Assembly: GCA_947359465.1 (NCBI GenBank)
Contig: OX375878.1
Span: 81,571,627-81,635,626 of the forward strand
Length of the DNA: 64,000 bases
Reading direction: 5' to 3'
Source: Metellina segmentata
Taxonomy: Eukaryota > Arthropoda > Arachnida > Araneae > Tetragnathidae
Each line of letters starts with the position of its first letter. Position 1 is the stretch's first letter. The notes below the pieces were generated by a model. It was given only the letters and a program-made list of their open reading frames with translations. It did no database searches and was not told where the DNA came from. This document shows positions 47,447-58,991 of the stretch, one piece after another. The translations under genes were made by a program, and so were the position numbers.

Positions 47447-47574
47447 ATTAGCTGTTGTGATGCAAAAGATTATACAGACGAAAATAAAGCAAAAATAATA
47501 ACTTCTAGAAGTAAAACAGGATTGCAAAAAGTTTGTGTTTCTCAAACATTAAGATTTTAAAAACAGCATTTTAT

Positions 47575-48000
47575 TAAAAAAGCACGGCATTGCCCGCGAC
47601 AGTTGTTTTCGTGAGGTCATGTGTAACTACTGCTCGCTAACCACGGGTGATTGCTACGAATTACCATTTGATTTGCGAAGCAAACCAAATGAGAATTCGT
47701 AGCATATTCGATAACAGCCATCATGGCGTTGCTCGTGGTGTTGGTTTGCTTCGCAAACCAAATAAAAATTCATAGCCTATTGTAATGAATTCCCATTTGA
47801 TTTGCTTCGCAAACCAAACTATGAATATAATAGTTTGTTGCGCGGAATATATTGGTTTGGTTTTCTAAGCAAACCAACACAATGGGCAATACCGTGATGG
47901 CCACGTCATTTTCAAATGCGACCAAATTCGATAACGGCCATCATGGCGTTGCTCGTGGTGGTTTGCTTCGCAAACCAAATTATGAATTATGCCTCGTCAT
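47575..48000 (-). mobile_element. Helitron 3'-end fragment rich in mini-hairpins
   Basis: Read in reverse, GCAATCACCCGTGGTTAGCG at 47628-47660 corresponds to the 3' end of the Helitron at 35440-37025, but the terminal GC hairpin and CTRR end are missing. Five mini-hairpins of the form GGTTTGC-TTC-GCAAACC or TTTGC-GAA-GCAAA occur at about 47672, 47743, 47802, 47858 and 47962. The segment TTCGATAACRGCCATCATGG is present twice (47707 and 47929). Confidence 0.6.
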
Positions 48001-48771
48001 TGTCAAATTCGGCCAAATTCCAATTGCGAAGAGATTCAATCGGCGTGACGTCAGAATCTCTTGCGAAAATAGAAATATATTTTGAAAAATTATCTATTAA
48101 AAGAAAATGAAATACAAGGTAAATTTTCTAGTGTAAAATTATCAGCAGATTTCGAATCCGCTGGAATTTTCAAACTATCTTCAACGATTCCGATTTTACA
48201 AAAATAAACAAAACATATCCATCCAAAATGAATTTTTTTTTAATAAATATTTTGCTGAAATTGTAAGAGGGTAGGAAATGTTATCTGTTTATTACTTGAA
48301 CGCGAAGTTTGACGTGCCGTCACAATCTCTTGCGAAAATATAAGAGATATTCAGTTAAAACAATTTTTATTTATTTAAAGAAAATCATATTTTTAGGTAT
48401 TGATCTAATGTGAAATTTTCCGCAGATGTTAAATGCGTTGAAATTTTTACTATATATTTTACGGTCTAGGAGATAGAAAAAAGGAACTAAATAACTCCAA
48501 TTAAAAGTTTTTGTTTTTTATCGTCTGCTGGAAAATCATTCCTCCGAGCAAAATGATTTCATTCATTCTGCATTCGATAATGATTAATTTTTACATTTTA
48601 TTCATTTTAAAATGTTCTAGATTAAATTTTAAAATTCACCGGGACTCAAAAATTGCAAAAAAAATTGGACTACCTGTGTGCCAAATTACATTACTGTAAG
48701 TGGCATAGATTCGTCAGGAATTTGCGGGCAGAAAACAAACAAATACTTCCTTTAATAATATTAAAGATATT
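48001..48771. other. Helitron-flanking AT-rich stretch
   Basis: TGACGTCAGAATCTCTTGCG (48047) and GACGTGCCGTCACAATCTCT (48310) with GCGAAAATA show an old direct duplication. It may be the body of the Helitron fragment to the left. No coding is supported. Confidence 0.4.
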
Positions 48772-49008
48772 CAACTAGTTACCACCGTCTCAGCCTAAGC
48801 CATTCGTTATTTTGAACCACTGTCAGATGACAAGGCAATATCTGAGCTGGCACCCACTCTCCAAACTTCCACACCAACGCAACGTAAGGACTTTCGGCCA
48901 CAACAGATTTAAGGTGCACCAGCCGCCTCTACACCATACGCTTACAAACAGCCATGACCCGGATTCGAACCAGGAACCTTCCGATCTAGAGGCTAACACC
49001 GTGACCTA
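48772..49008 (-). repeat. Family-A SINE, minus strand, 5' truncated
   Basis: The body and the B box (GGTTCGAATCC complement at 48961-48971) are clear. The A-box end is cut at about 49008. It shares the 3' end CAACTAGTTACCACCGTC with 33599-33862. Confidence 0.85.
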
Positions 49009-50738
49009 CTTCCTTGTATAATATAGTAGAGATAATTATAATAGAAGTTCAGTTCGTTCCAACTATCCTTAAATATTCCTACACTTAAACATTGTGTGCA
49101 CAAGAAATGCAATGTTATAATGGAGTTCCAAGATTGTTGGTTGCTATGAGATTATTAAAAAATTTAGTGATTTTTTCACAAATGTTCCTAGCAGTGAACA
49201 CAGGAATACTGAAACCTTTATGCTCATAAATTTAAAAAACTCTTGAATAATCAGAGTTAATTGGCGAGTTTTTGTAGGAAAAGAAAAAAGAAGTTGTCTA
49301 AACGTTTTATAGTTTAAGAATTTTCAACAAAAATTAATTTTTTAAACAAATTTTGTGCAGTTTTACTTTTTTGTTTTAAATTTCACAACGTGACTATTGA
49401 AGCAGATCGATTATGAAATTTTTGACATGAAATTATTCTCTAGAAATGAATTTATTAATATTTTGATGATCAATTTGTCAACACTCCTAAAGAAAATATC
49501 CGAGCGTATTCATTTTCGTTTGCAAAAATTCAAATATCGAATCAAGTTAAAAACTTTCGAAGTTCCTATTCTTTCCGTGAAAAAAAAAGGGGATATATCG
49601 AGACCCCTTCTCTTACCACAAACAAAACTACTTTTAACGGTGGAATACATTTTCCCCTTTCGTTTAATTATTCAATTCGTTTGTTGTTTTATGCGTTTGC
49701 ATCTCATACCACATTTGAGTCGCGAGTACGAAATGAAAACAAGATTTTGAAAAGGCGGGAAACGGAGGAAAAGTTTTATCTCTCTTATACCTCCCATACC
49801 CCCTATCACAAACTTAAACTCTTCTTCCTAACAGAAAAGACTACTATTTTTGGCAGTTTATGGCAGATTCAAATCACAAAACAGTCGCCATTGGAGTTCA
49901 TTTCCAAGTGTGCGCTTGCGCAGTTTGCTAGCTCTCAAGAGCCAGACTAGGCATATACCCAAATGGACGGTTCATTACTGGCGGAAGACGCAAGTGTTAA
50001 GTGATCCGGGGATTAAAATGAGACGCTCGCTGTGATTGGCTATCTCACGATCACATGGTATTGTTTACATTGGTTACGACGCATCGAATCTGCATTCATA
50101 CAGATCAAGCACGTACTTCGCCGTAGAATTGATTCCAAATTGTGAATAAATAGGACTCGTACAGCATTTTAATATGGGTTTGGGAAAATAAATGCAAAGG
50201 TATTTAATTTCAAATTGGATTTTTATGGAAACCTAAATTTTGCAAGAAAGAATTGTACAGAATGTCTTGACAGATGTATGTAATCCGATTATCTTTGTAC
50301 TTGTCAGTATGGGTGTGTGTTGGTGGTGTGAAAAGTGACTTGCATTGTCAATTTTTTTTCATTCGTAATAAATCAACAGAATAATTTTTATTCTACGACA
50401 AATTTGTATCTGCCATGGTCGTTTTCTACCGTTCGAATCTCTGGCTTATAGGACAGAGGTGGCGCCATCTATCTTTTCGCTAAGCTGCTTGGTTAAGATT
50501 ACGCAGCTATTTTTATTTTCATTTTTCTTTTGAATTTCATTAAAAATATGTTTAAATTTTTACATTTAAGCAATATTATGATGAGGAGATTAGCTGCTAA
50601 ATAGTAGGTGCTCCGTAATGACAGATCCAGTTCAGTCGTCGCAAGAATTCTGCAATTGGGAATAGAATGAAATGTGTCATTCATTTTGATTTTCCAAAAA
50701 GTGGTATTTTCCATGGTACTGCGCATGCGTTAAATGTA
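49009..50738. other. Right interior of the large element
   Basis: Frames of 117 (49397-49750 +), 89 and 75 codons are unassigned. GGTTCATTACTGGCGG at 49970 is the complement of CCGCCAGTAATGAACC at 31857, so the two ends of the large element share subterminal sequence. GCGCATGCG at 50721 is a short palindrome. Confidence 0.4.
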
Positions 50739-51059
50739 ACTCGCGAGTTAACTCGCCGATTTCGGAGGATCAAAATGTAACGCCGAAACGGCAGTTTAAA
50801 CCACGGATCAGTACTTGTGAATACGGTTTTTTCGATAACTCGCGGATTATCGTTGATCCTCGAGTTAACTCGGACTTGTGAATACGGCCGTTAAATATTT
50901 AGGACTTTCCACATCCATTTTCTCTTACTTGTCGTGAGCCTTATGTAAGTTCATTTCAATAAATTATGTTTGTAAAAATTAACTGTTCTTCATTCTCTCC
51001 TTAAATTAACTATAAGAAACACAATTCCAAGAAATACTGATAGTTTTTAACCTTAATGA

Positions 51060-51325
51060 TCTGCTATACTCGCGTTTGACAGAACCGTTTCTCGAACTTG
51101 CTGAATCTTCTCGTCGGTGGTGGAGGTTGACGGGTGTCCCGCTCCTTTTTCATGCATCATGCCTGTCCAACCTCTATTAAGCTTCTTGATCCCCTCATAC
51201 ACAATTCTATGTGGTAGAGCACTGTCCCTTTACTGTGTTGTAAGCCTTCGATAAATTTCTACCCTTGGCACACCTTCCGAGCATAGAAATCAGATCGCTG
51301 CTCTATATTTATTCTTCCTTGGTGC
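51060..51325 (-). pseudogene. Mariner transposase N-terminal fragment
   Basis: On the minus strand a frame gives EIYRRLTTQYGDSALPHRIV and then, after YEGIKKLNRGWTGM, GAGHPSTSTTDEKIQQVRET. From family knowledge these are the two helix-turn-helix regions at the mariner N-terminus (IH.RL...YG, then RPSTS.TDE...VRE). Upstream residues need a frame change and contain stops. The frame decays soon after VLSNASIA. It is paired with the C-terminal fragment at 31366-31494. Confidence 0.72.
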
Positions 51326-51508
51326 ACACTGCTAGCAGAGCAGCCTGTTTACACTGAAGCGGAAACAAGAACAATGACACTATCATTTTCAAACTTCGGT
51401 AACCTGAACACAGTAGTATCGACTCTAAGCATGCATGCGCAGAAGGAAGTGAGACAGACCAAAACATGCGTTATAGCGAAAATGCGGATAATTTTTTACT
51501 TACCTTCG

Positions 51509-53957
51509 CAGTTTAAGCTTAGATAATTCCTTCTGGCAAAGTTCGAATCATTTATACCATTTTGTATGCTGTGAATGAAATAAACTTGACATTTTAAAAA
51601 GGTGTTAAATTGAGATAAATTGTAATTTTGTTTTGTCACGAAAATGTTTAAAGATGACGGTCATCAAAATTACTCAAATGCTTTTATACTCCAGAGGGAA
51701 TTACAATAATTATTAATAATAAAATAGTTATTTGAAATTATACCTGAATAATTTATTTCAGTATATTTTTATACCAATTCTGTAAACCTAAAATAACGAC
51801 TTTCAAAATTGTTTTCAAGACATTTAACTTAACTCGAATAGTTGTCAGAACAAAATTACGATGCACCCCATCGTAGATTCCAATAATTGAAAAGTTCGCG
51901 CTGCAAGGAATTTTCTACTTTAAAACTAAATTATTGCACTCGTGCATAACACATATCAGTGTAAGAGCACCATTCCAAATATGTCCTCCGTTATCAAATA
52001 AATGGGTATTAATTGCTATCTCTACTGCATGGCCAACTTCTACCATCAACTTTAAAACAGATATTTCTTATTTAGCATGGATCGGGAAAACATTTTCGTT
52101 TAATTTAAGGTGACTTGCACTATCGCAAATATTAATTTAATTATTCGGTAGGATTTTATATCTGCCATACGTTACAGCTTTCGTAATTAGATGTGTTATC
52201 GATTCATGGGAAAATAAATGTTCTGTTATATTTATAATCAGAGAGAATACCTAATCCTTGATATAAACACCAAAGTATTCACTATCTACGATAATTGTGG
52301 AATATTCAGCTCAAGATTAGGTTAGTAATCCTATATTGAATTGTTAATCTTAAGTAAAAAAATATAATAATAATGAAATAAGATTTATAAGAATAATAAG
52401 AATTGCTCCCACATTTTTAGACGCAGATAAGAACGAGGAAATAAACATCGCGAATTTCAATGGGGAATTCCAGAATTGGGCTCTAAATCGCTTGAAATTT
52501 ATATCTTCATTCATTTTTATAGAGGAAAAAAAGAAGTTCTTACCGCAACGAAATGTGTGCTGAATGTGGTTACACGATTAAAACATTCCATTATTTAAAG
52601 TGTGATTATCAGTCAGAGTATTGTTTCATGACGTTTTATTGACCAGCTTAGAAACATTGGAAATTTGACGATCCATATATAAAAGTGAAGACCAATTGAT
52701 ATACGTATTGTAAAAAAATAAATAATCTGTTGTCCATATTATATGTGTGTGTCTGAGATGTTTCTAAAAAAGGCATTTAGTTAAAGATTCCTCTAAAGAT
52801 ATTGCATTTTAAAATATATTTCAAAGTTTATAATAAAACAAATTTAACAGATTTAGACTTAAGTGAAAAGTATTTGTTAACAATATCCTCTTAGTTAGTT
52901 GTTTTCTGCATAAAGAGACGTTCTCCAATAACTGCGTTATGGCGGAGATTGTGCCATACAGCCGAAACCAACTAATCAATCACATATTTGATATTTTGTT
53001 TAAATATTGAAATGAAGTTGAGAAAGAACTGAAAAATATGAAATCAATTTATCTCTACATAAATAAGAATGGAATGTTTGTACATTATTTGGTACTTTAA
53101 TGTCGTATCGGAGCAACACAGTGTTTTGTACATAGAATATTTTCGACTAATTTTTAGTTTTGTATCCGTTTTGGATCCTTCTAATGCAATATCCGCCTCT
53201 TACACATATGGTGTGTGTGTATGTATGTGTCTATGTTATGTCAAAACGGTTGAATACATTTTCATGAAACTTTGCAGACTGTGAGTATATAGATTTATTT
53301 AGTGACTGAATTTGGTTGCGCAAGTCTGTCTGTCTGTTTTCCCGTTTCATGTTTGTTTTTGTGTTTGAGTGTTTGTACAAGTGTCTCATAAAATGAATTT
53401 AACACGTGTTAATGCAGAGTTCTGTATCCAATACGCCATATTTTAGTTTAGAGAATACATTATTTCCTACTTATTTGGCTTGCATACTTAGGCAATATTC
53501 ATGTTAAAACATCTGAGTAACAATACTTAAATGAACCGTAATTTGATAGTTTTGGAGTAGCTGGGAGGTAGATGGAGCATTACAATTACTTGGATTGTTT
53601 TAAAAGTGCTGCTCAAAATCAATTGTTTTGCTCAAAATTATTTTTACCAAATTTAAATTCTAATACTATTTTGAGCGTACTTTTTCTTTACAAAATATAA
53701 AAACTTTCTGTAACATAATATACAGAACAAGACAATTTAAATAGAACTGGTTGGTAACATGGAAAGCTTGGTATTTTTTTATAGTTTGCTCTTTTAATTT
53801 TATATCTGCGTTACCACACGAGAATCTACCTTGTATTGAAAAAACAGATTCATTCACTAATTTTTGTTCGATGCATTTCTATTTTAAGACGTATTTCTGA
53901 ATTTTCAATTTGAAGTTTTCCATTCAACAACTGTAAATATGTATAGAGGAAATGGCA
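51509..53957. other. AT-rich intergenic stretch
   Basis: No repeats or coding features recognised. The plus frame at 53069-53284 includes a (TG)n-derived part and is not supported. Confidence 0.5.
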
Positions 53958-55092
53958 TGGCAAAAGAAAAAAAATTAGTTTCAAATTTTAGCAATAGATG
54001 ACGCTTTAAACTTCATATTATGCAAAATAAAAGACGTGTCATGCTCACGACACATTCAATTTGTTATAAGAACGCGGGGTACATGATGTTTTCCTCATAT
54101 TGCGTCTGAGAAGCTCATCATGACTTTCTTAGTGAAAGATCGCCCTCTGCTTGTAAAGCTCTTTTACTAGAACGGTGACTGGGCGTCAGTCAATAGCTCT
54201 GAAGCAGTTCCGAGCAGTAACGGTCATAAAAAAAGGCTGTGGTCCCATGTCTGCCGACGGTTTGTAGAAAAAGATTAAGAAATTCGAAGAGACAGTCTGT
54301 TTTGAAATCAAATCTGGCACAGGGAGGCAACCAATTTCTTCGACGTCAGTAGATGATGTGGCCACATCATTCCAGGAAAAGACCGGGCATTGGTGTGCAA
54401 ACGTTTAGTGCACGGGGAATTGCCCGAACTTTGGAGATATATGTGAGCACGGTGCAATATAACTACACAAAATTACCCATATTCAGGAGTTGCTACCAGT
54501 AAGACAAACTTTTGTTCTAGAATTTCTTGCTCACATGGAAGTGGACAATCAATGGTCACATTCACTACGTGATCCCTGAGGCTATCCGCTCAGATGTGGA
54601 ACATGCTTTTTCTCGGTTTCAACTTGTGGCAGAAAACATGACGAAATATTGACCATGTCTTGCGCAAGATTGGCGATAGTTAACAACCGATTTTATTGTT
54701 GATTTTTATGCAGTTTTTAGCCTCAGAACAGTTAAAAATCGATTTAATTGTTGGTTTTTATGTAGTTTTTGGCCTTACGAAAATTAAAACCCATTTTCCC
54801 CCATCCGATGTAGTACGTCTTTGTCTCTGTGTGTGGACTTTCCTCTAATAGTGCCACAACTGCTGGACTTGGAAGTCGTTTTTTCATTAAAAAACTGATA
54901 CAGTCATGCACATTGAACAGAACAGTTGATTTAACGTGCAACTTACACCATAGCCGTCATATTGCGATTCAAATGTCACTTGTAGTCGAACCCATTAACA
55001 CACAACACATAACACATTAACATAACGTGTCTAGCAATAGATGACGCTTAAAGCGCCATATATTGCTAAATTTGGAACTATTTTTTATGCCA
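53958..55092 (+). mobile_element. Internally deleted mariner-type element with DUF4817 N-terminus
   Basis: Inverted ends of about 50 bases: the left starts TGGCAAAAGAAAA and holds TTTTAGCAATAGATGACGC; the right, read in reverse, starts TGGCATAAAAAATAG and holds TTTAGCAATATATGGCGC. TA follows the right end, and CA, one change from TA, precedes the left. An internal fragment of the terminal repeat (CTAGCAATAGATGACGC) occurs again near 55031. The coding part lacks the catalytic core. Confidence 0.85.
54120..54652 (+). pseudogene. DUF4817-type mariner transposase, core deleted
   Basis: The ATG at 54120 gives MTFLVKDRPLLVKLFY, then a stop. In shifted frames IALKQFRAVTVIKKGCGPMS and KKIKKFEETVCF follow, which match the DUF4817 helix-turn-helix region of a widespread arthropod mariner group. 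Next comes a decayed linker ending EFLAHMEVDNQW. The frame then joins directly to HYVIPEAIRSDVEHAFSRFQ, the C-terminal part, and stops at 54652. The DD(E/D) catalytic region normally lying between them is gone. It is a deletion derivative that could move only in trans. Confidence 0.75.
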
Positions 55093-56389
55093 TACCGTTT
55101 CTACTTTCTTCCAGAGTATTATTCCATTCAAATTTTAGGTCATTCTGAGCTGTGGTTCTTTTTTTACGGCTTTTGAAAGTTAAACTTTAATTATAATCAC
55201 CCTGTATAATAATCATTGTTTGATATATTTTTGGGTAATCCTTTTATTTATATATTACATACAAGGCATTTATATGCTTACTCTGACCAATTCTACGCAT
55301 TCTGGGTAACCATGGTACCCTCTAGAGACTTCCTTTTTACAAAAAATTTAAGTTCTACAAAAATATAAATGTGTACATTTTTAGAGTATGGTACTTGTTA
55401 CATGTGATAAATAGGAACTAAAATTTATTCACGAAAGCAGAACATGGTTAACCAATTCAAAACGAGTAGTGTCGAGTAATTCTGTAATGATTTATAGTTT
55501 AAGAACAACTAAACACTAAGCAACTGTTTTTAGATGTAACATTTTATTAAAAAGTATGTTAAAAATTACAGTATTTACATTACACTATATATGTACCAGG
55601 TTCTAAGCACCATTCTAGTTTCTTTTTCGTTTTTGTTTTGTTTTGTTTATATCTTTACGCTTTAGCCTTATTTTGTCACACAAAAAACACGAATAAAAAG
55701 TTTAACTCTTGCTGCAATATAAAAAGCCATTTTTTCTACTTAATGAAAACTGGTAAGAAAATTGAACTTGGTTTTTACGATATCAGTAGTTTTTATTGAC
55801 GAATTGATGCTTTTTACACTGTACGTTCATTTAGAAGAAAAGTGGCTTCCAACACAAGTTTAAGCAAAGCAATGTACACGGTAAGAATATAAAGGTAAAT
55901 AATATAATAAACATGAAAAAAACTCTCAAAGTCTTCTTAAAAATAGCTTATCAAACTGCATACTTTTGCCGTTCTTTTATCAAGCGTAATTTAAAATTTC
56001 AGAAACTTGGTACATAATTTCTTGTTTCAAACTATACTATTCTATGTGATCAAATGAACACAAATTTATAAAACGTCTGCTTTTAAGTAATTTGAAATTT
56101 GCTCATTCCAATTTGATTTTTGTTGATTCCGGTTAAAGAAAAATTGAGATGCATCAATGAATATTGCATTATTTGAATTCAAATAACGAATAAGTCAAAA
56201 TTTACAATGGGAAAACGAAAAAATCACGATGATTACAGAAAATGCGAAACTCAAATATTCATTGGGAATAACTGTATTATATGCAAACTATCATTCTGTC
56301 TATTAAAGTGTACTAAATTACTTTAAAGAGCAACTCAGCGAACAACATTTTGTTTTCAGAAACCAAAACAAATGTACCTTAAAATCATT

Positions 56390-56427
<38 letters not shown>

Positions 56428-56784
56428 GAGAGATGAATATTTTCTTTCCAATAAAAAAAGGTTTTTGAAACGAAACTAATTTTAATTTTTTGTATTATCT
56501 TTTTGTATAGCGTCTGATTAATAGTGTTTTAAAAGTAGGCTTTTTAGAAACTTTCAATTTTGTCCTCTCATGGCTATAGTCTTTTAGAATGCTGCTGCAT
56601 ATTTAAGAGTCCAAACGTGTGTCCAAGGTTAAGTGAATGGTTAGTTTTCTATTTAAGCAGTCAATTCCTGGATTAGTATCTATATATTATCTAAAGAAAT
56701 ATCTCAGTATATGTCTTAAAAGTGCTCTAGTACCGGTTGTTTATACCAAATTAGAAGGGAAATGTAATTTTGAATTGTTTGAAG
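55093..56784. other. AT-rich intergenic stretch with GA microsatellite
   Basis: A (GA)n run lies at 56394-56433. A segment of about 70 bases at 55745-55815 (AACTTGGTTTTTACGA, TTTTATTGA) recurs diverged at 57355-57420. No coding is supported. Confidence 0.45.
56394..56433. repeat. (GA)n microsatellite
   Basis: About 19 GA units with one interruption (ATAGAG). Confidence 0.95.
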
Positions 56785-56794
56785 GCTCTGAAGA

Positions 56795-57128
56795 CGGATG
56801 GTAATGGTAATTTTAGTTAACGTCGTACTAGAGCAACACAACGGGCTATTGACGACGCTCCGGGATCAGTCCCCTAAGGGAAAGATCCGAGGAAAACACC
56901 TCGTAATTTTGAACCACGGTCAGATGACGAAGCAACACCTGAGCTGGCACCCCACTCTCCAAACTTCCACACCAACCCAACGTGAAGACTTTCGGCCACG
57001 ACAGATTTAAGGTGCACCAGCCGCCTCTACACCATACGCTTACAAACATCCATGCCCGGACCCGGATTCGAACCAGGAACCTTCCGATCTAGAGGCTGAC
57101 ACCTTAACCACTATACGGGTTGGTCGGC
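56795..57128 (-). mobile_element. Full-length family-A SINE with 10-bp target duplication
   Basis: On the minus strand it starts GCCGACCAACCCGTATAG, with the A box TAGTGGTTAAGG (57102-57113) and the B box GGTTCGAATCC (57064-57074). The body runs through GGGGTGCCAGCTCAGGTG and GATCTTTCCCTTAGGGG and ends ACGTTAACTAAAATTACC. GCTCTGAAGA flanks it at 56785-56794 and 57129-57138. At 334 bases it is the best reference copy for the family in this window. The two boxes give it an internal RNA polymerase III promoter. Confidence 0.93.
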
Positions 57129-57138
57129 GCTCTGAAGA

Positions 57139-57832
57139 AGGAAAAACAGCGTGTAATCGTACATTTCGACCGTTTTGTGAAAATGCTCCTATTTTTGTGT
57201 CTATATTCATCATAAGGATGCTGGAAGGAATGTACGATAAAAAATGCTAAAGTTACTTCTTAAATAGGATTTAATTTATCGAATATTGTTAAAATAATTC
57301 AATTTCTAGACTCAAAACTACCAACTGTATAAGCAACTGCATTTAAGTACAACTGAAAACTGGTACGAAAATGTGACTTGGTTTGTACGACTTCAGTGGA
57401 TTTTATTGAATATTGCGTAGTTTTATTTTTTGAAATTGTATAAAAATAAGCTAAAATGTAACAATGCAATCTTTTAAAGCACTTTAAGGTAAATCAAAAT
57501 GCATCTTTTAAAACTTTTGCACTATCTTCCTTATAATCTTTCGTTGTTAATATTATCAATGTCCACTAAATTTGGCTGCATATTATATGCAATATCCAAA
57601 GTTTTATGCGGCTGTAATATGCTTAATGCATTAATAGCTGTACGTATAATGAATACTTACACAGAAGGAATATATTTCGTATGATGGTGTTACAATTCAT
57701 CATAAGAAACGTGTATATTTAAATGTAACTGATGCACACATAAAATGTTCTCCAAAATTCATAGAAGTGAGAGAGAGAGAGAGAGAGAGAGAACGTAAAA
57801 TAATTGCAAATATTATTGACTAGCTGAATAAC
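57139..57832. other. Intergenic stretch with short GA run
   Basis: (GA)n at 57768-57792. The frame at 57499-57684 (+) is unassigned. 57355-57420 is the diverged partner of 55745-55815. Confidence 0.45.
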
Positions 57833-58230
57833 CTGGCGTTGCTCGGGTTTATATATGCCCGCGACATTTCCCTGGGTTAATTCAATACACAAACCCTATA
57901 CATAAATCCTATAGAACGTGTTTCCAACCGCGACAGCCAAAATATGACCGATACATTTCCCTATGTTAACTTAAATACACAAACCCTATAGAACGCGTTT
58001 CCTTGTCCTTGTCCATTTTTGGTAGGAAAACAAACTTTAGATTTCAAATTTGGGGACTCGAGGGGCACTGTGAGGACAACCTGTGTCATTTTTCATGCCT
58101 ACAGATTAGTCTGAAGACAGGAAAGAAATAGCCTTTGTTTTATCGCAGTGTTCCAGTATAAGTGTACCAAATTTAGTGTGAATTGGCTAAACGGTGCACA
58201 CACACACATATATATATATATATATGGTAT
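57833..58230 (+). repeat. Retroelement 3'-end-like repeat ending in CA/TA repeats
   Basis: It starts CTAGCTGAATAACCTGGCG and TTGCTCGGGTTTATATATGC. An internal direct repeat (CGCGACA..TTTCCCT, then ATACACAAACCCTATA) follows. It ends ACCAAATTTAGTGTGAATTG, GCTAAACGGTGCA, then (CA)n(TA)n. This start and end pairing is common near RTE-type or similar retroposon 3' ends in invertebrates, which is general knowledge and not proven here. Confidence 0.45.
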
Positions 58231-58242
58231 AGAATATATATA

Positions 58243-58641
58243 GAAGAATATATGAGAAAGGGCAGAGAATTAATTGAAAGGGTTCAGCACAGAGCTACAA
58301 AAATAATAAAAGGGCTAACAAATTTCGACTATAATGAAAGTTTAAGTAAGCTAAACATGTATACACTGGAAAGAAGAAGAAGGAGGGGGGATTTGATTCA
58401 GCTTTTCAAGTTTCTAAAACAAGGGGCCATAGAGGGCTTAAATTTCAATAGGGATAACAGAACAAGGGGCCATGGGTATAAATTGAATAAGACACATTTT
58501 AATCGGGATTTAAGGAAAAACTACTACTTTAATAGGGTAATAGGCAGTTTGAACGCGTTGCCAGAAAATATAGTTAATTCAAAGGGAGTGTACCAATTTA
58601 AGATACAATTGGATAGTCAGTGGGAATTGGGGAATTCATAA
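58243..58641 (+). pseudogene. 5'-truncated LINE ORF2, CR1/Jockey-group C-terminus
   Basis: One open frame of about 132 codons to the stop at 58641. Landmarks are ELIERVQHRATKIIKGL, LERRRRRGDLIQLFKFLK, RDNRTRGHGYKLNKTHF and RDLRKNYYFNRVIGSLNALP followed by F...LD..W. This is the conserved C-terminal tail found after the reverse transcriptase in CR1/Jockey-type LINE ORF2 proteins. The polymerase itself is missing, as expected for 5'-truncated LINE copies. The frame is still intact over the retained part, so the insertion is fairly young. The residues before 58243 are read from the TA repeat and are not part of the LINE. Confidence 0.85.
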
Positions 58642-58831
<190 letters not shown>

Positions 58832-58991
58832 TTAGGTACACCTATTGGAAATAAACAATTTAATTTAATAACAATGATCAAAGTATTTATTTTGAAGATC
58901 AAATTTAAAACTGATGTATCAAATTAAATCGTTTATTAAAATGGTGTTGTTCTCACCAAATTTTGTCTTCATTTGAAAATTGTATTACTAT

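Larger units (their letters stand above)
31739..50891. mobile_element. Large element bounded by inverted repeats with GTATTCACAAG ends
   Basis: The left end at 31739 reads ACGGTCATATTCACAAGTC. The right end at 50891, read in reverse, is ACGGCCGTATTCACAAGTC. Both continue with CGAGTTAACTCGAGGATCA, an ATCCGCGAG block and a second CGGTATTC- or CCGTATTCAC-type motif about 75 bases in. Taking these ends, both flanks are TA. With ends one base shorter, the flanks would be TAA and TTA, as in Harbinger elements. The superfamily is therefore open. The interior of 19 kb contains several later insertions, and no transposase for this element was recognised. Without the inserted gypsy, hAT, Helitron and SINEs it would still be several kilobases. 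Confidence 0.55.
31291..51508 (-). mobile_element. Mariner element interrupted by a 19-kb insertion
   Basis: The outer ends match as inverted repeats. The left end at 31291 has AAAAAATATCCGCACTTT, and the right end at 51508 read in reverse has AAAAAATTATCCGCATTTT. Both begin with CAAGG- or GAAGG-type ends. TA precedes the left end and a mutated TG lies at the right. The transposase C-terminus (31366-31494) and N-terminus (51060-51325) are both on the minus strand, in the order expected for one element read right to left. Removing 31739-50891 leaves about 1.07 kb, close to but shorter than a usual 1.3-kb mariner, so some coding sequence is also deleted. The alternative is two unrelated mariner relics that happen to be in the right orientation. 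Confidence 0.55.
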
